NCBI GenBank assembly: GCA_023486985.1
Contig: JAMDEM010000052.1
Coordinates: 1 to 10,207, forward strand
Direction of reading: 5' to 3'
Length of the DNA: 10,207 nt
Origin: Bacillota bacterium
GTDB taxonomy: Bacteria > Vulcanimicrobiota > JAMDEM01
Made by a program: the position numbers and the translations under genes
Shown: piece after piece, positions 1 to 6,700 of the stretch
How positions within the stretch are numbered: position 1 is the stretch's first letter
How the letters are laid out: each line of letters opens with the position of its first letter
Notes under the pieces: generated by a model
Database searches by the model: none
The model's input: only the letters and a program-made list of their open reading frames with translations
What the model was told of the DNA's origin: nothing

Positions 1-2162
1 TATCAACATTTATCAGCGAGTTTCCTGATATGGCGAAAGAAATGGCATTTTGGGGCAATTATGATTTTATCAGAACTGCTCTTTCAGGGAAAGACGCATT
101 AAACAGGGATTTCGTTTTTCCCAAAACCGGCATTATAAGAGTTGGAGCTGAAGTTCCGATTCAAGATCTGGGCTGGGCATCAGGATCGCTGATAAATGTT
201 GATAAAGCGGTTGGCCCTCTTAGGCGTGATATAGTAATTGCCGGTGCAATAACTACTGTTATTGCTTTAATAGCACTGGCAGTAAGTTTTCTTGTGGCGC
301 GCCGGATTATCGGTTCTCTTTCGGCTCTCGTTGACAAAGCAAGGTTAGTCGGGGAGGGGCGGTTTGAAGAACCTGTATTTTTAAAAACTGGCGATGAAGT
401 GGAAGATGTGGCGCGCTCCCTTGATGAAACCAGATTAAACCTGAAAAATTATATTGAAGGCTTGTCGGGCGTTGCTGAAACAGGACATTTATTAACAAGC
501 TCCGTGGAAATTGAGGGGGTTAAAACTGCTATCGCTGGAGCCATGGAGCGGATATTTGGAGCAATTGCTGTGTGGATCCTGATATTCGACAAAGAAACCG
601 AACGTCTTGAAACTTTTATGTGGTCGGGACCGGGCGCCGAAGAGTTTTCCAGGGTGACTTTCCGGCCGGGAAACGGCGTAGCCGGGAAAGTATTCCAGAC
701 AGGCAAGGCGGCAGCTGTGCCGGATGTGCAGGCAGAGCCCACTTTTATTGGCAAGGAATTAGCTTCCCGTTTCGGTATCAAGTCTGTTATCCAGCTCCCG
801 CTTATTATAGGTGAAAAGACGATAGGAGTTCTTGGAATGTTTTCATCTGTTGTAAAGACCAGCAGCTTCAGCGCAAGAGAAATGGAGCTTATGGATATAT
901 TTGCCTCGCAGGTGGCTGCAGCAGTGGAAAACACCCGGTTATTTCAGGAAATAATAAGAAGAAATAAAGAGCTTCAAATTTTAAGCGAAATATCAGCTGT
1001 AGTGGCGCAAACTCTTAATTTTAAAAAGCTGATTGAGCAGGCGGTTGATAAGGTACTGCAGCTCCTTGAAGCAGATGCTATTACATTTTATCTCATAGAC
1101 GAAGAATCAATGACACTGAAGCTATTCACCCACCGGGGAGTAGGCGAAGAGTATTTGGAAAGATTTTCAGTTATAAGGCTGAGGGATGATATTAAAGACA
1201 AGGCGGCAGAAAGCTTTATTCCTATGGCAAAAGCAGGGACTGACCGGTCAGATTTAAGTGTGCCTGGCTCAGAAATTATAAACGGTATATGCGCTCTGGT
1301 TAAAGTCAGAGGCAAAATTATCGGCGCAATGGCAATCGGCACAAAACACAGAAGGCAGTTTGCGGAAAGAGATTTTGATCTTCTTTCGGCGATTGGCAAC
1401 CAGATAGGAACGGCTATAGAAAATGCCCGGCTTTTTGAAAGAGAGCGGGATATTGCCGAGGTCTTACAGAAAAGCCTTCTTGGCAGAGCCCCCGTGATTC
1501 CGGGGTTTGAGATAGGCGTGGCGTATGAACCGGCACTTTCTGAAGCTGCCGAGGTTGGCGGCGATTTCTTTGATTTTATTGAATTTGCAGATGGGAAAAC
1601 AGGTGTTGTCATAGGGGATGTGTCCGGCAAGGGCATTGAAGCTGCAACCCTAACTTCCATAGCAAAAAACACAGTCCGGGCGTTTGCGTATGAGAATAAT
1701 TCACCCGGGGACGTGCTTACAAGAGTGAACGAAGTTCTTAATTCCTCAACAGGTGCGGAGGAGTTTGTAACCCTTCTTTTTATACTGCTGGATGTGAAAT
1801 CAGGCTTGATAAGGATAGCCAGCGCCGCTCATCCCCATGCGTTTATCTGCAACGGAGACTGTGTTCTGCCCAAGGGAGGTTATGGACTGCCTCTGGGAGC
1901 ATTTAGCGATACGAAATACACCGATACACTTGTGGAGATTAAAAAAGGGCAGTCTCTTATCCTTTATACGGATGGATTAACTGATGCGCGCTCAGACGGA
2001 ACGATGTTTGGCGAAGAGGGGATATGGCGCGTTGCTTCCGAATACAAGATGACCATGAATGCGCAGGAGCTTGCTGATCGTATTGTAAAGGAAGCAAAAG
2101 ATTTTGCAGGCGGCAGGCTTGTGGATGATGTGGCAGTAATTGTCCTGAATCTGAAGAAATAA
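1..2162 (+). CDS. Membrane sensor PP2C/SpoIIE-type serine phosphatase with HAMP and two GAF domains (5' partial)
   Basis: The reading frame is open from base 3, so the gene starts upstream; the ATG at 30 is internal and residue numbers here count from it. Residues 1-66 look like the end of an extracytoplasmic Cache-type sensor (GWASGSLINVDKAVGPLRRD), followed by a membrane helix at about 67-90 and a HAMP linker at about 91-143. Two GAF-like domains follow at about 150-305 and 320-468, each ending in an A-x-E-N-x-R-L-F helix. The C-terminus from about 475 is a SpoIIE/PP2C phosphatase: EVGGDFFDF (D512), GDVSGKGIEAA (D530), SAAHPHA, LYTDGLTDARS (D648) and DDVAV (D699/D700) supply the metal-binding acidic residues, so it should be active. 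Family knowledge: such proteins dephosphorylate anti-sigma-factor antagonists (STAS proteins) in partner-switching pathways. No STAS or anti-sigma kinase gene is visible here, so its target is unknown. The gene ends 2 bp from the stop of the convergent gene. Confidence 0.93.
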   Translation, partial: STFISEFPDMAKEMAFWGNYDFIRTALSGKDALNRDFVFPKTGIIRVGAEVPIQDLGWASGSLINVDKAVGPLRRDIVIAGAITTVIALIALAVSFLVARRIIGSLSALVDKARLVGEGRFEEPVFLKTGDEVEDVARSLDETRLNLKNYIEGLSGVAETGHLLTSSVEIEGVKTAIAGAMERIFGAIAVWILIFDKETERLETFMWSGPGAEEFSRVTFRPGNGVAGKVFQTGKAAAVPDVQAEPTFIGKELASRFGIKSVIQLPLIIGEKTIGVLGMFSSVVKTSSFSAREMELMDIFASQVAAAVENTRLFQEIIRRNKELQILSEISAVVAQTLNFKKLIEQAVDKVLQLLEADAITFYLIDEESMTLKLFTHRGVGEEYLERFSVIRLRDDIKDKAAESFIPMAKAGTDRSDLSVPGSEIINGICALVKVRGKIIGAMAIGTKHRRQFAERDFDLLSAIGNQIGTAIENARLFERERDIAEVLQKSLLGRAPVIPGFEIGVAYEPALSEAAEVGGDFFDFIEFADGKTGVVIGDVSGKGIEAATLTSIAKNTVRAFAYENNSPGDVLTRVNEVLNSSTGAEEFVTLLFILLDVKSGLIRIASAAHPHAFICNGDCVLPKGGYGLPLGAFSDTKYTDTLVEIKKGQSLILYTDGLTDARSDGTMFGEEGIWRVASEYKMTMNAQELADRIVKEAKDFAGGRLVDDVAVIVLNLKK

Positions 2163-2164
2163 AG

Positions 2165-2512
2165 TTAATAACTTCCTTCCCGTGACAGGCTGTGCAGGAA
2201 TGAACTTACAATAGAAATTAAGATGCTAAAGAGCACCGCCCACCAGAAGCTCTTCACCATAAATCCCGGAACAATTTTACCTGCAAGGATAATTAGAAAG
2301 CCGTTAATAACGATAGTAAATAATCCGAAAGTAAGAATATTAATAGGCAATGTTAAAATAATAAGTATAGGCTTTAAAATTACATTAATAACTCCCAGCA
2401 CTACTGCCACAATCACGGCGATCCAGAAACTTTCAACTTTTACTCCGGGAAGGATGTAAGAGACCACAAAAATAGCAAGACTATTCAAAAGTAAATTAAA
2501 AATCATTCTCAT
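2165..2512 (-). CDS. YvlD/phage-holin-4-2 (DUF360) family small membrane protein
   Basis: This 115-residue protein is almost entirely hydrophobic, with four likely membrane helices at about 3-21, 29-46, 55-76 and 88-107. It has an internal duplication: ILPGVKVESFWIAVIV (20-35) is echoed by IVPGFMVKSFWWAVLF (80-95). Length, four helices and the PG...SFW...A signature match the family named phage holin family 4 superfamily IV / DUF360 (Bacillus YvlD-like). These are usually ordinary chromosomal envelope proteins of unknown function rather than phage holins. The frame could be extended upstream to an ATG at 2617, but that extension lies in a non-coding direct repeat and is polar, unlike the family N-terminus. 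I therefore start at MRMIFN (2512), with a second ATG at 2506. No ribosome binding site is seen; a promoter ends 7 bases before the ATG. The gene is convergent with the phosphatase gene. Confidence 0.85.
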   Translation of the reverse strand: MRMIFNLLLNSLAIFVVSYILPGVKVESFWIAVIVAVVLGVINVILKPILIILTLPINILTFGLFTIVINGFLIILAGKIVPGFMVKSFWWAVLFSILISIVSSFLHSLSREGSY

Positions 2513-2519
2513 AGCAAAT

Positions 2520-2548
2520 AGTTTACCAGAAGAATATTTAGGAGTCAA
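2520..2548 (-). promoter_or_regulatory. Putative promoter of the DUF360-family gene, giving a (near-)leaderless mRNA
   Basis: On the minus strand a -35 TTGACT (2548-2543) and a -10 TAAACT (2525-2520) are separated by 17 bp, and the -10 is preceded by TGG, which fits an extended -10 TGn motif. Only 7 bases separate the -10 from the ATG at 2512, so transcription would start at or next to the start codon. This agrees with the absence of a Shine-Dalgarno sequence. It is an inference from consensus matching only. Confidence 0.45.
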
Positions 2549-2559
2549 TAAAGCTATCT

Positions 2560-2621
2560 TTATTTTCGAACTATTAACATCACAGGCGCACGCCCACGAA
2601 ATAACGTGAGAAAACAAGCTT
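2560..2621. repeat. 62-bp perfect direct repeat, copy 1
   Basis: This copy is identical over all 62 bases to 2668-2729. It starts TTATTTTCGAACTATTAACA and ends GAGAAAACAAGCTT. Inside it is a small inverted pair, CACG (2595-2598) and CGTG (2605-2608), around the loop AAATAA. It lies upstream of the predicted DUF360 start, so it is treated as intergenic. A perfect non-coding repeat suggests a recent duplication or a dispersed repeat family; which of these cannot be judged from one window. Confidence 0.95.
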
Positions 2622-2667
2622 GCCGAAGGCGAAGCCTGAGGATGCCAAAGGATTTATCCGTGGCAGC
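2622..2667. repeat. 46-bp spacer with hairpin between the two 62-bp repeat copies
   Basis: The spacer contains the inverted pair TGCCA (2643-2647) and TGGCA (2661-2665), with an inner GGA/TCC pairing (2650-2652 with 2657-2659). It also contains a short AGGC-GAA-GCCT hairpin (2627-2637). The structured spacer framed by identical copies looks like a composite repeat or miniature element rather than coding DNA. No transposase or terminal target duplication is visible, so mobility is not shown. Confidence 0.55.
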
Positions 2668-2729
2668 TTATTTTCGAACTATTAACATCACAGGCGCACG
2701 CCCACGAAATAACGTGAGAAAACAAGCTT
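2668..2729. repeat. 62-bp perfect direct repeat, copy 2
   Basis: This copy is identical to 2560-2621, offset by 108 bp. Directly after it, GCTTATTTTGCGA (2731-2743) nearly matches the start of the copy together with its preceding bases (GCTTATTTTCGA at 2666-2677), differing by one inserted G. This could be the remnant of a third unit, which would make the array tandem-like. Confidence 0.95.
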
Positions 2730-2751
2730 TGCTTATTTTGCGATCGGAATA

Positions 2752-2767
2752 CCCCGCAGATGCAGGG
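2752..2767. other. Short imperfect hairpin upstream of the fusion gene
   Basis: CCC-C-GCA, the loop GA, then TGC-A-GGG forms a stem of six pairs with one C/A mismatch. It lies 45 bp before the fusion-gene start. No T-run follows on the plus strand, so it is not a good intrinsic terminator. Its role is unknown. Confidence 0.4.
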
Positions 2768-2784
2768 AGTTTATAAGAAGCATA

Positions 2785-2818
2785 ATTTATGGTAAGATTA
2801 CCACATAAATCATGGTAA
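2785..2818 (+). promoter_or_regulatory. Triple TGGTAA/TTACCA symmetric element overlapping the start codon of the fusion gene
   Basis: Three half-sites follow one another: TGGTAA (2790-2795), TTACCA (2798-2803) and TGGTAA (2813-2818). The first pair is extended by ATTTAT (2785-2790) and ATAAAT (2805-2810), with a two-base bulge. The second pair encloses the first base of the start codon, with the codon's T and G inside the right arm, so the two hairpins are mutually exclusive in RNA. No Shine-Dalgarno sequence precedes the ATG at 2812. It could be a DNA operator or an RNA element controlling initiation; the sequence does not decide between these. Confidence 0.5.
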
Positions 2819-5800
2819 ATCGTCCTCCTGTATTTTATGATCCGGGCTATAAGCGCTGGCGGCATTTTAAAGGTGCTCTGGAATTAATAAGCGCCGTTCT
2901 TTCTATTATTTTTGTGGTTGCAATTATCAGCATTCTTATTAATCCGGTTCTTCCGAGCCTTGGCTTAAAGTCTGCAGGCACACTGCCCGAGGTGCGCCAT
3001 TTACTGCCACCAAAGCGGAAACCATGGTTTGCAACCCACCGGGAGCATCTTTTCCAGCGGGCGAAGAGGGGATTAATACGAACCATTGCCAGTCCGCCAA
3101 TCCCCCAGCCTTCAAGGAACGTACCGCCAAAATCATTCCAATCGGAGCTTATCGGTTTTTTTGTTAACTGGGATGATACAAGTTTTACCTCTCTGAAAGA
3201 AAATATTTTCCGGCTTGACATCCTTGCTCCTGAATGGATTCACCTTGAAGGGGGAGACGGCTCAATAATTCTTGATGATCCGGCAAGGCAGAATATTGTA
3301 ATTTCTTATATACGCCAGAACCGTCCGGCTCTGAAAATTTTGCCGCTGGTTAATAACTTTAATAACCAGACAATGGAATGGGAAAGCGGAAAACTCACAA
3401 AAATGCTTTTTGATCCCGGGGCGTGCAGGCGTACAATTGATAATCTTCTTCAGGTTATTCAGAGCAAAGGTTTTTCTGGCATTTGCGTTGATTTTGAAAG
3501 TGTTCCGGAGAAGAGCCAGCCGGCGCTTAAAGTATTTATGAGAGAAATTTATGCCAGGTTTCATCCTCTGGGATATGAAGTTATTCAGGTTGTGCCGATC
3601 GCCGACCAGGCGTTTAATTATAAAGCTCTTTCACAGTTTTGCGATTATATGATAATTATGGCTTTTGATGAGCACTGGGGCACTAGCCTGGCTGGTCCCG
3701 TTGCTTCACAGGAGTGGTATGAAGACGGCTTAAAAAGCCGTTTTTCCGAGATTGATCCTTCAAAGTGCATTATTGCAATCGGCAATTACGGCTACGACTG
3801 GAAGGGAAACGAAGAAAACGGTCTGCCGGTTTCTTTTCAGGAAGCCGTAAGAATTGCCCGTGAATCCGAGGGAGAAATAACATTTGATTCAGATGTTTTT
3901 AATCCCACCTTTGACTATTATGATGAAAAAGATAAGCTTCATTATGTCTGGTTTCTTGATGCTGTTACTGCTTTTAACCAGATAGTTGTAGGACAGCGTT
4001 ATAAGCCTCACGGCTATGCCCTCTGGAGGCTTGGCGCTGAAGATCCCTCCATATGGCAGGTTTTTGACAACCGGGTAAAGCTGGACCGCTCGGTGGCTGA
4101 AGGCCTGAAGATTCTTCATTACGGCTACGATCTTGATTATGAAGGAAAAGGTGAAATCCTCAAGGTTACAGCAACGCCAGGCTACGGTGAAAGACAAATT
4201 ACATTCAATGAAAAAAAGAATTTAATCACAGGCGAGCATCTGCTTTCTTATCCATCGCCCTATATTATTACGCGGTGGGGAGGATACTACAAGAAGAAAA
4301 TCGCCCTTACCTTTGATGACGGTCCTGATAATACCTATACTCCGCAGATTCTTGATGTGCTAAAAAGCTATCATGCACCGGCTACATTTTTTGTGGTTGG
4401 TTTAAACGCTGATCTTAATTCGTCGCTGCTTTCGCGCATTGTTAATGAAGGACATGAAATCGGCAATCATACCTTTACTCATCCCAATATTGCAATTATC
4501 TCACCGAGACAGCTCAGGCTTGAAATTAATGCAACTGAGCGCCTGTTTGAGAGCCGGTTGGGAATTCATCCTTTAATGTTCCGTCCTCCTTATGCCGAGG
4601 ATGTTGAGCCTGAAACGCCTGCGCAGGTTAAACCGCTTGTCTACACAAGCGCTCTTGGATATTACACTATCGGGATGCAGATTGATCCAGGCGACTGGAA
4701 GAAGCCGGGGGTTGACAAAATTGTCCAGGAAACTATTGACGAAGCGGAAAGAGGCATTGGCAATATTGTTTTGCTGCACGACGGCGGAGGAGACCGCTCA
4801 GAAACAGTGGAAGCACTCCCGAAGATTATTGAAGGACTGCGGGCAAAAGGTTTTGAGATTGTTCCGGTTTCAAACCTGCTTGGCATTTCACGTGATAAAG
4901 TAATGCCCCCGGCTGCTAAAAGTGAATGGATTTTTACCGACTTTGATTATGCCACTTTCGTAATAATTAAATATGCCAGATTAATTTTTTCGTACTTGTT
5001 TTTTATCGGTATTCTGCTTGGAATTTTAAGGTTTTTATTTATCGGCGCCCTGGCAGTGAGCGAGTGGTGGCAGGAGCGCCATACGAAATACTCCGGCGAT
5101 TATCTTCCTTCGGTAAGTATTGTGGTGCCCGCTTACAACGAGGAAAAGGTTGTTGTAAAGACTGTTAATGCCCTGCTGGAATCGTCCTATCCAAAGTTTG
5201 ACATAATTGCCGTTGACGACGGCTCAAACGATGGAACTTATCAAAGCCTTGTTAATGCTTTTGCCGGAAATCCCAGGGTGCGCTCATACACGAAGCCAAA
5301 TGGAGGCAAGGCAGATGCCCTTAACTATGGCATTGAAAAAACAGGGGCGGAAATTATTATTGCCCTGGATGCAGATACAATTTTTCTGCCTGATACCATC
5401 AGCAAGCTGGTGCGTCACTTTGAAAATCCCGGGGTCGGAGCGGTTGCAGGAAACGCAAAAGTTGGAAACCGTATAAATCTTCTTACCAATTTGCAGGCGG
5501 TTGAGTATATTACCAGCCAGAATCTTGACCGGCGCGCCTTTGATGCTTTAAACTGCATCACTGTTATTCCTGGAGCGGTTGGAGCGTGGCGGCGCGAGCT
5601 TATTTTAAAGGCAGGCGGTTTTTCAGGTGATACCCTTGCCGAAGATGCGGACCTTACACTCACAATTTTAAAAACCGGCAAAAAAATTAATTATGAAGAC
5701 GAAGCTATTGCAATGACTGAAGCCCCGGATACTATTAAAGGTTTCTTAAGGCAGAGATTCAGATGGATGTTCGGAAGCCTTCAGGCGGTATGGAAGCATC

Positions 5801-6213
5801 TTGATACGCTCTTGCGTCCCAGATACGGGGCACTGGGGATGTTTGCCATTCCCAATGTTTTTATTTTCCAGATATTTTTCCCCCTTATTTCACCTGTAAT
5901 TGATCTGGTAATGGCAGGGTCATTGCTTGAAATGCTCTGGCAGAAATCCCAGCATCCCCTGGGTTATAACGCCGATTCTTTAAAAATCATCCTTTTTTAT
6001 TATGCTCTTTTTCTTGCACTGGATTTTTTCGGCTCTGTTATTGCTTTTATTCTCGAACGGAAAGAGGACTGGAAACTTCTTGTATGGCTGTTTTTCCAGA
6101 GATTCTTTTACCGGCAGTTAATGTATTACATTGCAGTAAAATCGGTTCTTGCAGCCATCCGCGGTAAAATTGTCGGATGGGGGAAGGTGGAAAGAAAAGC
6201 CACCGTGCAATAA
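2812..6213 (+). CDS. Trifunctional membrane protein: GH18-like domain, NodB/CE4 polysaccharide deacetylase, GT2 glycosyltransferase
   Basis: The protein has 1133 residues. A short cytoplasmic tail and a membrane helix (about 24-47) lead to an outside GH18-like domain (about 110-425). Its catalytic strand reads SGICVDFE, keeping D227 and E229 of the GH18 DxxDxDxE motif but lacking the first two Asp. A NodB/CE4 deacetylase follows (about 494-690) with all five motifs: TFDDGP (D502, D503), HTFTH (H553, H557), RPPY (591-594), DW (628-629) and LLHD (H656). A hydrophobic stretch (about 714-748) returns the chain to the cytoplasm, where a processive GT2 domain (about 766-990) carries DDGS (802-805), DAD (853-855), EDAD (944-947) and QRFRW (981-985). 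Further helices follow to about 1115. The predicted role is synthesis of a GlcNAc-like polysaccharide by GT2, with deacetylation and perhaps trimming on the outside. An in-frame stop at 2806-2808 limits the start, and VFYDP...RW near the N-terminus supports the ATG at 2812. No partner export genes are adjacent. Confidence 0.92.
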   Translation: MVNRPPVFYDPGYKRWRHFKGALELISAVLSIIFVVAIISILINPVLPSLGLKSAGTLPEVRHLLPPKRKPWFATHREHLFQRAKRGLIRTIASPPIPQPSRNVPPKSFQSELIGFFVNWDDTSFTSLKENIFRLDILAPEWIHLEGGDGSIILDDPARQNIVISYIRQNRPALKILPLVNNFNNQTMEWESGKLTKMLFDPGACRRTIDNLLQVIQSKGFSGICVDFESVPEKSQPALKVFMREIYARFHPLGYEVIQVVPIADQAFNYKALSQFCDYMIIMAFDEHWGTSLAGPVASQEWYEDGLKSRFSEIDPSKCIIAIGNYGYDWKGNEENGLPVSFQEAVRIARESEGEITFDSDVFNPTFDYYDEKDKLHYVWFLDAVTAFNQIVVGQRYKPHGYALWRLGAEDPSIWQVFDNRVKLDRSVAEGLKILHYGYDLDYEGKGEILKVTATPGYGERQITFNEKKNLITGEHLLSYPSPYIITRWGGYYKKKIALTFDDGPDNTYTPQILDVLKSYHAPATFFVVGLNADLNSSLLSRIVNEGHEIGNHTFTHPNIAIISPRQLRLEINATERLFESRLGIHPLMFRPPYAEDVEPETPAQVKPLVYTSALGYYTIGMQIDPGDWKKPGVDKIVQETIDEAERGIGNIVLLHDGGGDRSETVEALPKIIEGLRAKGFEIVPVSNLLGISRDKVMPPAAKSEWIFTDFDYATFVIIKYARLIFSYLFFIGILLGILRFLFIGALAVSEWWQERHTKYSGDYLPSVSIVVPAYNEEKVVVKTVNALLESSYPKFDIIAVDDGSNDGTYQSLVNAFAGNPRVRSYTKPNGGKADALNYGIEKTGAEIIIALDADTIFLPDTISKLVRHFENPGVGAVAGNAKVGNRINLLTNLQAVEYITSQNLDRRAFDALNCITVIPGAVGAWRRELILKAGGFSGDTLAEDADLTLTILKTGKKINYEDEAIAMTEAPDTIKGFLRQRFRWMFGSLQAVWKHLDTLLRPRYGALGMFAIPNVFIFQIFFPLISPVIDLVMAGSLLEMLWQKSQHPLGYNADSLKIILFYYALFLALDFFGSVIAFILERKEDWKLLVWLFFQRFFYRQLMYYIAVKSVLAAIRGKIVGWGKVERKATVQ

Positions 6214-6239
6214 ATAGCATTGACGCAGCTGCATGAGAG

Positions 6240-6268
6240 TTGACAGATTTTAATGTTTTTGTTATTAT
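6240..6268 (+). promoter_or_regulatory. Consensus sigma-70-type promoter of the arsR-type gene
   Basis: A perfect -35 TTGACA (6240-6245) is followed, after exactly 17 bp, by the -10 TATTAT (6263-6268). Transcription should start near 6275, inside the palindrome at 6271-6286. The promoter is strong by consensus, and its position under an operator is typical of autorepression. It lies between the stop of the fusion gene and the regulator start, so the regulator has its own transcript. Confidence 0.8.
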
Positions 6269-6288
6269 AGTTTCAAATATTCGAAAGT
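6269..6288. promoter_or_regulatory. Putative operator 1 for the ArsR-type regulator
   Basis: TTTCAAATATTCGAAA (6271-6286) is a 16-bp inverted repeat with seven of eight base pairs symmetric, and the flanking A6269/T6288 also pair. It begins two bases after the -10 and covers the predicted transcription start. ArsR/SmtB-family dimers typically bind AT-rich imperfect palindromes of this kind. The first 15 bases of this element recur exactly at 6662-6676. Confidence 0.7.
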
Positions 6289-6304
6289 AGTGAATCAAGT
6301 ATTT

Positions 6305-6640
6305 ATGAAAAACGAAGTTTTCCAAAGACATGCTGAAATCTGCAAGGTTTTTTCTCATCCCAAAAGGCTGGAGATATTAAATATACTGGGCGGCAGGGAA
6401 TTGTCGGTAGGTGAGGTTATGCAGCAGATGGAAATCAGGGAAGCCAATCTTTCCCAGCATCTTTTTGTTTTGAGGCAAAGAGGAGTTGTAACTACAAGAA
6501 GAGAGGGGCAGACTATTTTTTATAAGATTAGCAATCCCAAGATTTTACAGGCTTGCAATTTGATGCGAGAAGTTCTTTTTGAGCAGTTCAAAAGCCAGGG
6601 CAGGCTTCTAAAGGATTTAAGCAAAGCTTATAATAAATGA
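6305..6640 (+). CDS. ArsR-family winged-helix transcriptional regulator
   Basis: The protein has 111 residues from the ATG at 6305. An in-frame GTG at 6290 would add five residues but lies only about 15 bases from the predicted transcription start and 4 bases past the operator; neither start has a clear ribosome binding site. Counting from the GTG start, HPKRLEILNIL (23-33) is the usual ArsR helix, EANLSQHLFVLRQRGVV (51-67) is the helix-turn-helix, and TRREGQTIFYKI (69-80) is the wing. The canonical ELCVCDL metal box is replaced by ELSVGEV, so it should not sense arsenic or cadmium in the classic way. The only cysteines are C18 in the first helix and C89 in the C-terminal helix, which in this fold meet near the dimer interface, so a thiol/redox signal is possible but inferred. 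Shared operators indicate that it controls itself and the MMPL operon that follows. Confidence 0.92.
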   Translation: MKNEVFQRHAEICKVFSHPKRLEILNILGGRELSVGEVMQQMEIREANLSQHLFVLRQRGVVTTRREGQTIFYKISNPKILQACNLMREVLFEQFKSQGRLLKDLSKAYNK

Positions 6641-6661
6641 CCTGATATTTTTTTGAGAATA

Positions 6662-6681
6662 AGTTTCAAATATTCGCAATT
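6662..6681. promoter_or_regulatory. Putative operator 2 for the ArsR-type regulator, upstream of the MMPL gene
   Basis: AGTTTCAAATATTCG (6662-6676) exactly repeats 6269-6283. The right half (CAA in place of AAA) is less symmetric, with six of eight pairs in the 16-bp core (6664-6679). It lies 21 bp downstream of the arsR-type stop and about 30 bp before the MMPL gene. A possible -35 TTGAGA (6653-6658) overlaps its left side and an AT-rich TATAAA (6686-6691) lies to its right, but I cannot fix a promoter with standard spacing. Confidence 0.65.
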
Positions 6682-6700
6682 ACGATATAAAGAGAAAAAG

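Noticed and set aside
449..934. 161-residue open frame on the minus strand
   Set aside because: It is a shadow of the first GAF domain coding region, with no ribosome binding site or family resemblance.
1088..1672. 194-residue open frame on the minus strand
   Set aside because: It lies fully opposite the well-supported GAF/PP2C coding sequence and shows no recognisable motif.
2165..2512. Phage holin and hence a prophage remnant
   Set aside because: The family name is misleading: DUF360/YvlD-like proteins are common chromosomal membrane proteins, and no phage gene is nearby.
2513..2617. N-terminal extension of the DUF360-family frame to an ATG at 2617
   Set aside because: The extra 35 residues are polar, cover the 62-bp repeat and do not fit the family N-terminus; a promoter lies inside this stretch.
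2560..2729. CRISPR array
   Set aside because: There are only two repeat units, of 62 bp, with one structured 46-bp spacer and no cas genes.
6214..6239. Intrinsic terminator after the fusion gene
   Set aside because: Only a short GCAGCTGC palindrome (6225-6232) is present and no T-run follows it.
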